Shown here piece after piece: positions 21,886 through 35,576 of a stretch of 64,000 bases of DNA. Made by a program: the position numbers and the translations under genes. Position 1 is the stretch's first letter; each line of letters begins with the position of its first letter. This DNA comes from Capsicum annuum (taxonomy: Eukaryota; Streptophyta; Magnoliopsida; Solanales; Solanaceae). A model generated the notes under the pieces. It saw only the letters and a program-made list of their open reading frames with translations, had not been told where the DNA came from and did no database searches. The DNA lies in the NCBI RefSeq assembly GCF_002878395.1, contig NC_061120.1, forward strand, positions 94,820,116 to 94,884,115, in the 5' to 3' direction.

Positions 21886-23819
21886 ATTACCTCTTACCAT
21901 GAGACAATGAATATTTATGCCCATATAAGATGACCCAATGATCACAAAACATTATGTTTAGTTACTACCTTAAGTAGCTCTTCAAACATGGGAAAATCTA
22001 TTCTCCCAACACCCCTCAACATAAAATGAAATAATGAAAGATGCAAAAAACTTCAAAGAGCAACAACGCAAAAATCACCGATACTTTAGAAGTGACTCAC
22101 TTTTTGACCTCAACTACACTATACTACTTTGGCCTCTTTTCTAAGAAGATGATAAAATCACCCACCTCAACTTTTCCACATGCCTCCTCACAAAAAGAAA
22201 AGTTCCACACACCAAGCTACCAAATATTCAAACAAGGAATTTAAGTGAAAACTCTCTCCTATGCAACAACTCACTATGCTAACAAGTGTCATACCATAGT
22301 CTTGCTCCTATATTCAATCGCCACTTTAATGAAAGTAAATCATTAGAGATCTCGAAGGGCATAAATTTTGGGTAGGGTAGGCTATTATTTAAGAACAATA
22401 AGGCTATACCCTTCTTGAACATCTACATCCTACTATTTAATCTAACTCTTGACTATGGGCCACTTCTTTTTATTTTGCAAATACCTATTTTTGTTACCTT
22501 GGTTCAACCATTTTCTTTCATTTCTTTTTCTTGAAAATTTCATGAGATTCTTTCCTTTAGTGGGTACTTTCTCCTTATTACTAATTAGGTTTCAATTATT
22601 AAGCTCATAGGTATTTACTTCCAACTGCATGGCCCAAAGTTACTTCTTTCAATCTTTACCACCCCGAACTTAGGATTTTAGCCTCAAGATATATTTTTAG
22701 GATCAGAGAAGGTATCATTCAAAAGAGAGATAAAAATTGAATGTCTCACGGCTTGTAATGTGTTTTGCCAATAAGAAACTAGGGATAACATCTATGCACG
22801 GGCAGGCTTTTTAGCCTAAGTAGTCTTCCAATGTCACAAAGATGGACTAAGATTATCTCACCAACCAAATACAATCAAACCTTAGCCTTGAAAGTCTAAT
22901 GGGCCAAGTTCTAGATGTCTAATGGGTCAAGTTCTAGATGACTCAAGTATACATGAGATTGATACAAATAAACTCACCGCACATGGCATGTAAATTCGCT
23001 AAGGGGGCATAATTGCCCCTCCTATTAGATACAAATATGAGGTATCTTTTCATTTTCGCAAGCCAAAAAGTTTAGAGTCATAAGAAGAGAAGACGTTTTT
23101 TACAAGGTTGCTCATGTCCATACCCTTGATTTTTTGAAAGATTTTTTATGGAGAGGGGTATTTGTTATTGCACTTGCACCACGCACAATTTACTAACCAA
23201 GTAAACAACCCAAGATTTTGCATCACATTTTCGATTTATACAGGTAAACTAACCATATGACTACTTAATTTTTTCCATAGGTATGAATGTGATCCAAATT
23301 CTGAAATGCCACAGGTACTAAGATTTACCTTGCATTCATGACCTCGATGCCATGGGTACTTAGACTTTCCCTACATCTATGGCTCAAAGACCCAACTAAG
23401 ACACTTTTCCCTTAATAATGTCATCATTCAATCTATCATAGGGAAAAGCTCGTCCAATAGAAACATAGCTAAAATAAAGATAAAGTAAAATAGAAGATCT
23501 AAAAGCAAACCAAATAACTAATCCATGAAATATGGGCACTATCAAAGTGCCCAAATGTAAAAATCCCATAAAAAAAAATGAAGATCAACCAAAAAATTAT
23601 CAAATCAATATAAAAAACATCTATAAATATATCAAAACAATACAAATCCAGGGACAAACACCCCCAACTGAAAATTTAGCAGTGTCCTCACTAAATGATC
23701 AATAAAAAAACAAGCAAAAGATAGTAGTGCTCCCTGAAATAACACCTAGAGCTGCTCTATCTAGCTGACTCTGCATCATCTCCACCAGCATCAGTATCTA
23801 ACCACTCAGCGGGGGCTTT
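21886..23819 (-). other. 3' untranslated region of element B
   Basis: Non-coding; matches 3801-5730 of element A (for example TGCCATGGGTACTTAGACTTTCCC near 23350 against GGGTACTCGGACTTCCCC near 5315). Frames such as 22041-22244 on the plus strand are shadows. Confidence 0.6.
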
Positions 23820-25030
23820 ATCATCATCTCAACCTTGGAGGAAGGCAATCTATCATAGGGTTTCAGGATATTCCACATGCCTTTAACCTCTTCCACATTT
23901 TGCTGAAGAATTTGTCCTTCATCTTATCCCTCTTCTTTATTTTATCGTAAGTGTCCTAATGATATCTGTGAGAATCTGTCAATATTGAGTATTCCCTCGC
24001 AAGCCTAGAAACTATGGCTTCCTACTTTTGTTGCTCCTCCCGATACTTCTCATAATCAGCGTGGGACACATAAGAGTAATGCTTAGTGGAGGGCTCTCTT
24101 GGCCCCTAAGCCAATCCTAAAACCAGCTCCTTGATGAAGCTAATGTCAAATCCAATGTGTTCTAGAGGCCCAGTGGTGGATGGTCTACATTACTCTAATT
24201 TCTCAGTTGTCGACTTGCCTAAGTTGATCTTTCTCTTCTTACTTTGGCCAAGTACACTCTCACCCCTGAATATAACTAAAGATATATAGGGGTTGGGTTT
24301 CACCCAGGTATCTATAGGATACTTCTCCACCTCGTCCCTCCTACATAATTCAACAATAAGAGAAAGAAAGGGAAAAATTATACCACCCTAGCTCTTGAAA
24401 TTTCTCTATTCTAAAATCACAATCTGGCCCACGTTCAGAGTAATGCAAAATAAGATACAGGACACTATTAGAGGTTGTATATCAGTGATAGTAGTCATAT
24501 GTGTGTATGGAAAAACTCAGCTATAGATGATATTCAACCTAATTTAGGCCTTGACTGTGAAGTCATTCATGTATATTACTCCTTTAGTGGCAGCTCAGGA
24601 GAGCTCTCTACTTGGGAATAGTATACTGGCCATCTAGGTCCCTGGCTAACAACTTTGTACCTGAAACTCAGTCATGTCTGCGTCTGGGAGAACATATAAG
24701 TCGTTGATCTTCTTCTCTCCAAAATGCACCCCCTTTCCTTAAATCTTCATCTCTGGGTTTATTAATGTAGAGCTCTCTTACCTAGTGCTCATTGGCAATA
24801 CAGGGTTCGGGGCAAAGAATATCCACCCAACAGCAGAAAGCTTGTTGAATAATTCTAGAAACTTCTCTGCCACCTTGTCCATATAAATACCTCTTTCTTG
24901 GAGTAGTTTGGTCTTTGGGAGGTCACTGTAGTAGAGGCTGTGACATTCTGGAGCCATGAAATGGATATGGTCATATTTATCCATTCCCAGGCTGAGTACC
25001 TGTGAGCAACATAACCCAGACAATCATTTG
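23820..25030 (-). pseudogene. Putative plant transposon protein-type ORF (element B), broken
   Basis: Minus-strand homologue of 5731-6965. It reads HFMAPECHSLYYSDLPKTK, MDKVAEKFLELFNKLSAVGW, FAPNPVLPM (24778-25023), then DADMTEFQVQSC, GTWMASILFPS, THMTTITDIQPLIVSCILFC, TLNVGQIVILE, DTWVKPNPYISLVIFRGES, GQSKKRKINLGK and a charged tail (KYREEQQK, KIKKRDKMKDKFFSKMWK). Several stops and small frameshifts interrupt it. Where A and B differ their stops are in different places, so both decayed after insertion or were mobilised already damaged. Confidence 0.65.
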
Positions 25031-26599
25031 CATTTTCACACCCAAACCATGCTAGATTACTCAGATAAACTCTTATGGAAATGTCATAGTGGGTTAGTGG
25101 GCTAGAAATGGGCTTGTGCAATTTTTGGTTTCAGCTAAAAATTGGCCTCAGTTATTGCGATTGTAGGCCCTTGACTAATATTGCGGTACCTCATCACAGT
25201 AATTGAGACTATTTTTGATAGATTTTGTAATAAATCAAACACCAAATTTTAACCCTAAAATGATTTCCAATCAATAAATAGTTTATCATGCTCATGAAAC
25301 TTAAACCCTAAGTGCTTAATTGTGCTCTTGAAAAGTCAAAAAATCTAAAATAGGGTCGTTGGAGCATTCAGTCAACACATGGTGGACACACTAGTCATAT
25401 CCTATTTAGGCCAAAATTTGTGTACTCAAGACTTTCACATAGGTGTGTACACTAACTAGAATGGCTAACCACAAAAATAATTACATACAGGAATGGATTT
25501 AGCATTAGAATTACTATTTTAGGCCTACTCCTAAAAACAAGTTTCAAGCCTAAAACAAATGGAAAAATAAGGATGTTGAGACCACATACTGAGTTAGAAG
25601 ATAAAAATGATTTAAAATGCACAACTTGTACACTCACACAAAGTTAAATTTAAGTGAAAGTTGAGAGAATTTGATAAGGGGTTGTAGGGGAGAAAGGCAG
25701 TCAGATGGTCTTTTAAGCTGCTCTGACCACTATCATAGTGCAATCTCCATGATCATGTACACTCAACTACCACGATTGCATTAACACGAGCTGTAATTGC
25801 AGTACCCGAGAACAATTTAGGTCCTCTCCAATCCCCTTCTTAGTCCAAAACACCATAATTTCACAATTTCCCTTTTTAATTTCAATCAACACTCTTCATA
25901 GAACTACGATTTCATGGATTATGCATAAACAAAAATAAAATCAACTCTATCATATAGAAATAAAAGGATACGTGCCACTTTCATGGCATGATGGGTTGTT
26001 TCCCATCTTTTGTGAAAAGACACCCCTCCAACTACCATATGTGTTTCCACATAGAGGATTTAAATCTCCGTCCCAACTTTCGTTACTATGCATTGAGCAG
26101 AAGAGGGACAAAAGATACAAATTTTCCAAGATAAAACAAGATACAAAAGAGGACATAGCTATGCGGCTTCTATCTTGCCATTTTGAAGACTTGAACATCT
26201 TACTCTATTTCATATCAAATTTCTAATTTGGCTCCTTAGGTAATGGTGGGAATGGGCCACTAGTTGAACATCGTAAGTTAAGCTCTTTGGTCTTCGAATG
26301 TGGGGTTCTCATGTGCCCTTTTTGAATGTCAAACTCTAAAATGTAAGGATGGTGCTCGTTCTCCCCAAAATCCATCATTTTCTTGGGTAAGTTTACTCTA
26401 ATCACACCCATAAGGCACAATGTTGAAAAATGGTTCGAATGAGGTCTATCCCTTAATTCTCAAATCGTATCCCTATTAGCATCCATACCCCAAAATCTTC
26501 CTAACATAAGAAAAAAAAAACAAAATCACAAACAAATAATTGCAAGTTTGAATCCAATCAAGTAAGCTGAATTCCAAAGTAACTCAATATGCCAAATTA
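25031..26599 (-). other. 5' leader of element B
   Basis: Equivalent of 6966-8913. It contains the small conserved frame at 26223-26420 on the minus strand (YILEFDIQKGHMRTPHSKTK) that parallels FILEFGIPKEDMEPHLSIAK of element A. The plus-strand frame at 25972-26226 is its shadow. Confidence 0.45.
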
Positions 26600-26618
26600 T
26601 TCCACGACAGTGGAGCCA
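26600..26618 (-). other. Primer-binding site of element B, tRNA-Asp type
   Basis: Minus strand TGGCTCCACTGTCGTGGAA, 14 of 19 matches to TGGCGCCGTTGCCGGGGAA, with different mismatches from element A. Together the two copies support the tRNA-Asp assignment better than either alone. Confidence 0.6.
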
Positions 26619-26621
26619 TTT

Positions 26622-27940
26622 TAATAACGCTCAACACACACATCAACTTAAGTGCAAGGCGATCGTTGTCAATATATTTCCCCAACTTTGAGTTGGGATC
26701 AAATCCATAAGGAACAATATGAGTGGAAATCGATTGTTCTTGAAATAGATTAAACTTGCTAAAATTCTAACCAAGAATACAAATAAGTAAAAATTAGGGG
26801 GTCTGAGTGAGTATAAAAACTAATGCTTATTTAAGGACTTTAAAAGGACTAATTCGAGGCTACGAATAATTAGAGTATAATCAATTAAGCACGAATCTAG
26901 GGGTTATGTCTTACTAACAGAAGTTAGTGTGTGGGTACAAGACAATAAACTTCAATTTTTAGCTTGAATATGTGAGGGTATGCTTGGTTAGAGATTTTGA
27001 TACTACACTTTTGACAAAGTACCAAACTATCACCCACTGATTCCTTTAAATACCTCGTGGGTATGGTAAACTAAATATCACAAATCCTTAATTTAGCATC
27101 CCTATTTCTAGGATGATGCCTAAAACATAGAAATTCCACAATCTGAGCTTATTTCTAAGATAATAAAGAAAGAATAGCTATTATCTAAGTTATTATTTGC
27201 AAAGGCTCATGTCACCTACAATGCCTCTTTCAAGGATAGTTGGAGGATCTAGGTTACCAGCATCCCTTTTTCAAGGATGATATGGGTGTTAGGAGATTTG
27301 AGGCTTTCACAAAAAAATTCCATGTTACAATCAAGAATTTGTAAAACCTATCAACAAGAGCTAATAATTGGAGCTAACAAATACAACCCAAACATAATTT
27401 CACCTTATTCCGACATAACCCTAAGAGGAAGAACTAGCTACTCATAAGATAAATATGCAAAGACATACCCAAAATCTCCATTAATTTGATTCATAAAAGA
27501 CTAAGTGAATATTACTTCAAACTTTGAACTTCAACAGATCTTCAATGGGACTATGTAAATCCTTCACTTGGAAGTTACTCCCATGTATTGTTCACCCATA
27601 ATTAATACAATAATTAGAAACTAAAAATGGTGGAAAATTCCATAAAAGTTTGATCTTCGCTATGGTATAGGGTTTGAGCCTTTTAAGGGATTTGGGATAC
27701 AGTTGTGTGCATTTACATCTTTGCACTTGGGTTATGTTCTGACTTAGGTCATCAAACTGCACTTCTTTCCTTATTTTGTTCCTTTTTAGCTCGCACCCAC
27801 ATATTTTCATCTCATTACCTGTGTGTCAAAAAAAGTAGATATTAGTGCATTTAATCACAAATATTTCTATTTATTCATTTAAAACATGGTAATGTCCACG
27901 AATGTTGAGGTTGAATGAGTGGTAAATTAACCACTCATCC
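26622..27940 (-). repeat. 5' LTR of element B
   Basis: About 1.32 kb. On the plus strand it begins TAATAACGCTC (decayed from TGATAACGCTC) and ends CCACTCATCC (from CCACTCATCA). It aligns with both element A LTRs but is about 180 bp shorter. It abuts the middle of a G-family LTR at 27941. Confidence 0.8.
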
Positions 27941-28149
27941 GTACCCCCACCGTGCTAGAATCAAAAGGTTCAATCAACATATAACAAAGGAAACTCTTCA
28001 CCCATATCTATGCAACCAACCCATATCAGCTGATAGTCATAGGTGCATAATGGTGATAGGCGATGCACATGCAAGAATGAATTCAAGGTACATAATGTCA
28101 TCATCATAACCATCTCTGTCATAACTTCATCATCATGAACATCATCAGT

Positions 28150-28345
28150 TTAATCAACCTCTGGCTTTATTAGGTATCAATACATCATCAAAGTATCCTC
28201 CATCCTTATCAGGTATTAATATCATCATCACAATATGCTCCGACCTTGACGGGTATCAATATAGTATCATAGTATCCTCCGGCCTTATCGAGTATCAATA
28301 TCATCATCACAATATCCTCCGGCCTTGCCGAGTATCAACATCATC
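28150..28345 (-). repeat. Minisatellite in G-family LTR 1
   Basis: About four units of roughly 42-48 bp built on ATATCCTCCGGCCTTGCCGA plus GTATCAATATCATCATCAC. Homologous arrays are at 35577-35825 and 60630-60950. Confidence 0.65.
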
Positions 28346-29589
28346 ATAAGCATCAATACATATATATTTATAGACATATAATAGATGCACAGGTTGAAGA
28401 TGTTGCAAAAGGGGGGTAAATTTACAAACATGTTAATGTATCATAATCATAACCGTATTATCATAAAAATATATAACTTGTCAATACTACCTAACTATTC
28501 GTGAATAGATAACGAACGTTTATGTTCATATAACTACTAATTCACTAGTCTTCACATTACCTCTAATTATTAGCCTTAAGGTTATCCTTCACATAATCTT
28601 TATTCATAGGACAAGAACTAATCATTATAAAATAAGTAGCCAATACCTAGCCTTTAGTTGATACTCATCACGAGACCATAGCCATTATTTATCCACTATC
28701 AACATTATCCACTAATCGTCCTATATCTATTAATCATTACTAGACAACACATTACCATTTATTATCTAACCATCTTTATTTAACTAACACCATTCATTAA
28801 TTAACCATCATTTACCAACTAACCCTTGTTTACCAACTATTCATCATTATTATTAAGTCATCTCTTATCAATAACATATTTAACTATCTAGCCTCATTGA
28901 TACACACTTCTCATTTAATAGCTAATCAATATCTTAAACTAAGTCATCAAGTGTTATAGTTATCTAATAGACAACTAGATACCACATAGGTTAACCCTTA
29001 CTTAGGAAGAACAGACATAAATCGTATTTCAGTTAGAATCACATCAATGACCAATATAATAATCATGAATGTACCAAAACTATGCATGCCATCACCAGTA
29101 TTCAATCAGTATAACAATAAGCATTAAACTATATCTTCCTCCATCCTATACCAGAGAGATGTGTACACAAACATATATATGCATATTCATAAACTGTAAT
29201 CGCATCTCTTACAAGGATAAACAGTTCCTTGATATCCAACCTATGTTATAACATGTCTCTCAGCCCAATAATATGTCTCAAATAATCACTAAATCATTTT
29301 TAATAACATGATTAAGCACATGTTATCTTAAACCATGTTAGAAAAGAGATACATGCCTGAAGACATCAAGAAATTCAGAGAGAACACCCCAAATTGAAGC
29401 CTAAATGACCAAATCTCTTGAAAACCTAATTGTTCTTGCATGGGAATTCGAGAGACAAGAGAGTGTTTATTTTATGTTAATTGGTGGAAATAGGGCTAAG
29501 GGAAAGGTTTTAAGTATGGGAAAGTGATGAGAAGAAAGGAAAAGGCCATAATGTCCTTAATGAAATCATGCAAGAAATATATCTTACAA

Positions 29590-29850
29590 TCACTATAGGT
29601 ATCGTAACGACTCCTAGTCACTACTCACAAGTCATCACCATGACTCGCAGTCTAGGATGAATGTTTGGGCACCATTACTAATAAGGTCACAAGTCCCTCC
29701 CCATGACTCGTGACTACACCTTACATCTCTTAGGGTCTCAGTCATGGTCAAGATATAAACATGGGAACTATTCACTGGTTAAGATATGACTGGTTGCATA
29801 CAACTTGTGACTTGTGATAATGACTTGTCATGCGAGTCAATTTCTAGGAA
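29590..29850 (-). promoter_or_regulatory. GACTTGT/ACAAGTC motif cluster in LTR 1
   Basis: At least eight forms of ACGACTTGT / ACAAGTCA / GACTCGTGA in 260 bp near the LTR start, which is the U3 position for the minus strand. Related motifs occur at 48690-49020 and 52085-52215 in other LTRs. Function inferred from position. Confidence 0.4.
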
Positions 29851-29901
29851 GCGGTGACAAAAGTTAAGAAATTTGCAGAGGCAAGAACTTGGGGTATTAT
29901 A

Positions 29902-32900
29902 CTCAATCACAAAATAGTCTCCGACCAAACTGAAGGAGACTGAATCATGCAAATATAAACCACGACACATTGATACCATCAGGATACCCGCACAAATCAA
30001 CAAAGGCTTATCTAAGACAAAATGAAACCAAGGCATAATTCATACAACTGACTCCAATCCAAATATAACCTTCCTTTACTATTCAACACCTGCTATCCAC
30101 CCTCAAACCAGGAGGAAAATCACCTGAGTCTCTCCTGCGTGATCTCATCACAACAAAACTTTAAGAACCTTGGATGATCTACTGAAAGCTCATATGGAAA
30201 ATAAGAGAATAAGACCAGACGAAGCTACCTGAACACCCAATAAAGATAATTAAGGTATACAATAAATGCAAATGCTATGTGATCCTCGAAAATCAAATCC
30301 CAGAGTCTAAGACACAACTACTTACCACTTAATTATCCATTCTAGGATGTCCTGTCAAAATAAAATAAAGCCAAGATGAATCTACCTCAAGTATAACACG
30401 CCTACTGAGTATATCATCTGAGAATCTCAAAGAAAATTGATAACCTCGAGGCCAAAGCTAAAGGGACCAATATTGGGTCCATGGGTTATCATTAGAACAC
30501 CTAACACCTATAATTTATTCGAAGTAAAGAAAACCAAATTGGTAACCATGAAGTAGGCTCAACCAACCTCTAGATAAAATCTGAATTGTGACAAATCTAA
30601 AACAAAGAAAAGACTTATGATCTATGCTCTAAGCTAAAATCTTAACACCAAGGCTAAACACTCGATCTCAAATACCCAAACCAAATTTGAAGACAATAGG
30701 CATTCATACTCTAAATCTATTATAACATCAAAATTGTCATTCTAAGGCATCAACCCAAAATCGAGCCAATAAGTCTATACTAATGTGAACTATTTAAATC
30801 GACCTTAGTATCCAAATATTACATATACAAGCTAAATCATGCTAAACCAAAATTGAAACATTGCTACAGAATAAAACTACACTAAAGGATAAATCACTAA
30901 ATAAAAATATATGATATCAATTCCATATCTGTTGGAGAGCATGAACTATCAAACCATACCGGAGAACTCCCCAAGGCTGCAACTTATACTAGTAATAGCA
31001 AAAACTTTAGCGACTCATAGAAATAAACCTTTAGGTATAAAATAGCTCGTCTAACACTCCATCTTGGCAAAGAATACTCATAGGAAAATATCATCAAGGA
31101 GAAGCACTCTACCAAAGATCATTAGGATGAACAAACTCTAAAATAGTGATTTCTTGAATCCACCCAAGTAGGAAAAAATATATCACAAGAAAACCATGAA
31201 TGACCTCATCACGGAAGGAAGAACTAAGCCTTACACCTATGTCAAGATCAAGACCAATACGAGAAAATAAACCAATAACTCAAGATAAAAGAATTTCTGA
31301 TTTTCCAACTCAAAAAGTGATCACAGGAAAGACCACCTGCCTCTAACTCTCTATCCATACTTTAGATAAAACCCATATCATGATGAGAAAAGAGTGCCTA
31401 CTCTCCACGATAGTACCTATATTCCACTTCAAAATAAATCAAGCATAGCAAACAAAAGAGAAAAACAACAAACCTCACCTCGCTATAGAAAAGACATCAT
31501 CCAGTCGATCTATAGCTGCCCGAACAAATGAATAAGAACTGCAAGGACTGGAATTCTAACTATATATTACCAGTCGAAATAGCAACCCAGTGAGGATCAA
31601 TAATATCAAGAAATGACAGCAATATAAACATCAATATTATGAGTGGATGTACCAAAATGAAAATTAATAGAAAGTACCACTCAAGGGACACACTAACGCT
31701 AATGTGCCAAGGAAAATAGGACTTGAACCTAAATGCTAAATCTATAGGGGAAAATATCAATATAGATCTAATCCATCAACTACTAATAGAAACAAACCAT
31801 AGGGATAGTCATATAATCATGAATTCAATAACAAGGCACACAATAACCAATATGAACTCATCAAGGAAAATAATTATCTAGAGGAATAAAAAACAAAATA
31901 CACACAAATAAAAAAAGTAAAATACAGGAAATAAAAGCACACCTATCATGATGAAATCTATTGTCATAAACCGGACAGGTCTAAGAGAAAATGAATCTGA
32001 ATGGGTCCAAACTCAAACCTATCAACTGAAGTGCCAAGCATACTATCTCTCACTAAAGGTGCCACAATATTAGAAGGCTAATCTGAATGAGCTGAATGAC
32101 TTGTAATCCCATGTCAGGGACTCTCTCTAAACCAATGATTGAGCTCTTTATAGTCGTAGAAAACTCATAAAGCCCAAACCTGATGAGAAACATGAACTGA
32201 GCCCAAATAGATAGCCCACTAACACTAATAGGACTCTCTACTACCATGTTCATCCTTTCCGCAGTCTTAGCCTTCATCAAGAACTTTAGGTTATGGGGAA
32301 AATATGCTAACTCTATCTGATCAACTAACTCATATTTGGGGCACTCTCTAAACTAATATCTCATCTCGCTATAACTATGATAAGCTCCTAGGATACGCTA
32401 AGACACTGACCCTCTTTATTCAGAATTGCATCAATGTCCTGAAGACCCATACTAAAAATGCTGCAATGTCTGATAGAATTCTGCCCGCTGTATTAACAAA
32501 GACTAATTTAAGAGCCACTGATAGTTTGAAATGCTACTTATATAGAACTGATAGGCTAAAAGTGAAGATGAACTCTATCAAAAGTATCCTCACTCCTAGG
32601 TGAAATACGAATGGCATTATTCTAATGGCATGGTCTTTTACAACTACTTTCATAAGTTTCAATCCATGCTCTCTCAATGACCCTCAAATAATAAAAAACC
32701 TAAGAGAAGAAAGACCCATCTGCAATTAAGTGCTCTGATGCCAAATAAAGTAGCAATGCTAATCCTTTAATAAATGCATACACCATATCTGGCTGAGAAG
32801 GATATAACATCAAAATATGGTTAGCCCACTTGAGAAACACAATCTCATCCTCAGAAACTAATAAAGAACCCTGATGAACAACAATAAACCCAACGCCAGT

Positions 32901-33362
32901 CTAAGAACTTCTCAATGAACCAAATATCATCCCTAGATATGAGGTATCTATAATTAGACACAGGATCCCCAATGTTAAACCTCGAAGAGCTGAAGTAGTC
33001 ACAAACTCTACAAGAGCCTGAGCTAGCCCTAATTCCTTTTGTTGATGCTAAAGATCCTCGATATCCATATCTGACTCGCTACCCCCACACTATATCGAAG
33101 CTCTAAAAACACGGGTTCATCGAAGCTCTAAAAACATATATTAAACCCGTCTTCATCTATCAAATATTTTTCATTGTCCATTAGAGATAGAATAGAGTCA
33201 AAAAATATGCCTGAGGATCATAGCAATATGGACACATAAGTAGAGTCAAGAAATGTATTTCCTTTGAATGTCGTGTAGCCTCCAAAAGATATGTTACAAG
33301 TATCTCCACGTCGATACGTAGGACTCTTCTAAACAATTAGCTCTTTTACTAATTCACTGGTA
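29902..33362 (-). mobile_element. G-family internal region 1 (gag trace, no pol)
   Basis: About 3.46 kb between two G LTRs. The primer-side end carries a decayed AGTCTTGTGG leader motif (about 33308-33332) and gag traces (separate entry). The left two thirds (29902-32000) shows no protease, RT, RNase H or integrase motif in any frame I followed, yet aligns with 44646-46500 and 56031-58700. It therefore appears to be a non-autonomous element whose non-coding body was inherited by all copies. Frames such as 31560-31760 are isolated. Confidence 0.55.
32400..33080 (-). pseudogene. gag remnant of G internal region 1
   Basis: Minus-strand frame with stops: an MDIEDL* start (about 33063), EDEIVFLKWANHILMLYPSQ, PDMVYAFIKGLALLLYLASE, HLIADGSFFS, then YLRVIERAWIETYES. 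The V..FI.GL......ASE......SF...V.YA..IER pattern fits the C-terminal part of chromovirus gag. Internal region 2 has the parallel PYMVHGFIRGLALSLHLASE. Downstream zinc-knuckle sequence is not recognisable. Confidence 0.5.
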
Positions 33363-33381
33363 AACCTACGCTCTAATACCA
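33363..33381 (-). other. Primer-binding site, tRNA-Met type (G unit 1)
   Basis: Minus strand TGGTATTAGAGCGTAGGTT, 16 of 19 matches to the complement of plant initiator tRNA-Met (TGGTATCAGAGCC...). It lies just inside the LTR end at 33387. Confidence 0.7.
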
Positions 33382-33386
33382 ATCTT

Positions 33387-34199
33387 TGATATTCTAATTG
33401 CTAAGGTCATGATGGCACCTACTATAACACTCCAGTAGGCAAGCCAATCTCATAGTCCACAACTGCTAGTAATGAACGACCAAGAGAATAAAGAAAAGAA
33501 AGTGAAATAGATGTAATAAAAGACTAAAATATATAGGATAATCACAGAATCTGTTGGAATTAATATAAGAGCTTCTAAAATAATAAGGATACAAATGAGG
33601 TACTAAATGAATAAGAGATATAACAAAATCTGAATAAAGCATAGAGACTATCCTAGTACATAAGATGGAGGAAAGTAATACTCTGAATGTCAAGAGCTAA
33701 GTCTATGTCTCCAAACCATGGCATCTCTGCATGACATACACAACACCGGCGATAACCCGTACTATAAACCACAAGCTACAGAACTGTAGTATGAGTTCCA
33801 AACACGCGGTACTCAGTAATAAACTGCCTACTAAGCTCCAAAGATAATCCAAATATATAAAAAATATAAACACAAATGGATGCTAAAACCAAATGTGAAA
33901 CAACCAAATAATAAAGCTAGTGAGATAGTAAGGGCGACCTATCCTACTTATATCCAAAAAACTAACATAATAAGGCTAAGGATGGATTATCCTATTCCAT
34001 CCATACTAAAGAATCTCCACACTACACCATATATCACAAACCAATATATAAATAAAGGGCAAAAGAAGGATATATAACAATATATAAGGCAAGTGAATGA
34101 ATATACAATCTGAATAAATGAAGGAAGGGGGGATATACGGTAATACCATAGCTACATATAAATAGATATACATGTATATATAAACAATGTCAATTCTAG
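33387..34199 (-). repeat. G-family LTR 2a, end portion only
   Basis: LTR end with GTGCCATCATGACC on the minus strand, about 0.8 kb, truncated at 34199 where a second LTR end (TGTCACAAC on the plus strand) begins. The two copies (33387-34199 and 34200-35040) align in order along their lengths. Confidence 0.65.
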
Positions 34200-34993
34200 T
34201 GTCACAACATAATTTTTCAGGTCATGACGACGCCTACTAAAACCCACCATTAGGTAAGCTAACCCATAATTTAGAACTACTCGTAACTGACAACCAAGAA
34301 GTGATAGAGAAAAGAATGTAGTATAAGTATAATAAAAGGCTAACATACATAAGATAATCCCAAAACCTGTTGGAATCAGTACAAGGGCTTCTAACATAAA
34401 AAGGATACAAATGAGGTACCAAGTGAATATACAGATACAACCATATATGAATACAACGTAGAGACTAGTCTAGTACATAAGAGAGAGAAAAACAATACTC
34501 CGAATGGTAGGAGCTCACCCTATGTATCCAAATCATAGATTTTACTTATGATACATACAACTACGTAATAAGTTGTACTATGATCTACAGGTTGCAAAAG
34601 TGTAGTATGAGTACCAAACACGTGGTACTCAGGCAACTATCGACTAAGCTCGAAAGATAAGGCAAATTCATATAACATATAAATAGAATAGAAACTATAC
34701 CCAAATATCCAAAAACTTCATAAGGAAGCCAATGAGATAGATATTAAGGATAGAATATCCTATTCATGTCCAAGAAACTAACATAACATGTCTAAGGAAG
34801 TATTAAGGATGAACTATCTTATTCCATCCATAGTCAAGAATCTCAAAACTATACCGTGTATCACTAGCCAATATATGAATAAAGGGAAAAGGAATGATAT
34901 ATAGCAGTATACAAGGCCAAGAAATAAATATACAATCTGAACAAACAAAGGAAGGAAGGAATATATGGTAATACCCTATCTACATACAGCTTG

Positions 34994-34997
<4 letters not shown>

Positions 34998-35036
<39 letters not shown>
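34998..35036. repeat. (TA)n microsatellite
   Basis: Nearly pure TA dinucleotide run. Shorter versions occupy the same LTR position at 34165-34185, 48228-48245 and 60085-60115, so it is part of the LTR and expands or contracts between copies. Confidence 0.85.
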
Positions 35037-35041
<5 letters not shown>

Positions 35042-35576
35042 GGTCAATTTAAAGTATGGCCAAAAATAGCAGACGAGGATTTTCAAACCCCATAATTATA
35101 GTAGAAACTAGAGATACTTATGGTTTTTAATCAGTATGAATAATCATGAATTAATCATGCATAATAAAATTATAAGATAGCAGAGCCAGAATTATACCTC
35201 TTATCTCGATACCAAATCATTAACCAATCTATCACAAACAAGGCATAACAATAATAACCTTAGCAATGACAATACGAGTAACCGCCTAGTCCAAACAAAT
35301 AATACCTAACCAAACCTTTCATGAACACCCACCACCCTAGGCTCAAATGTTTCAATCAACATACAAAACACTATAGGTCATACTCATCAGCTATACCTAT
35401 GTAACCCCTCATATGGATGATAGATATAGGTGCATATTTGTGATAGGCAATGTACATGTAGATATGAATACAACAAAACTGACATAATGTATCAAAATTT
35501 GTACATGAACTAGTAGGTATAGTCTATATCATAATTATCATCATTATATATATCACCATCATAACCATTTTATCAG

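Larger units (their letters stand above)
21854..27940 (-). mobile_element. Element B: second copy of the element A family, 3' LTR missing
   Basis: Aligns with element A from its polypurine tract (21854) through the 3' region, the decayed ORF, the leader, the primer site and one LTR (26622-27940). The 3' LTR that should precede 21854 is absent and copia sequence abuts the polypurine tract directly, so no target duplication can be tested. Loss of exactly one LTR up to the tract suggests a deletion or recombination breakpoint there. Confidence 0.75.
27941..29901 (-). repeat. G-family LTR 1 (3' LTR of unit 1), left end missing
   Basis: Minus-strand chromovirus-like LTR ending at the right with GGGGTATTATA, i.e. 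a start TATAATACCCC on its own strand. The left ~1.1 kb present in LTRs 2-4 is missing where element B abuts. It contains the CCGGCCTT minisatellite at 28150-28345, a TGCATGCCATCACCAGTATTC block shared with LTR 2 (near 29085), and a dense run of CAAGTC/GACTTG motifs at 29590-29850. No credible gene. Confidence 0.6.
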
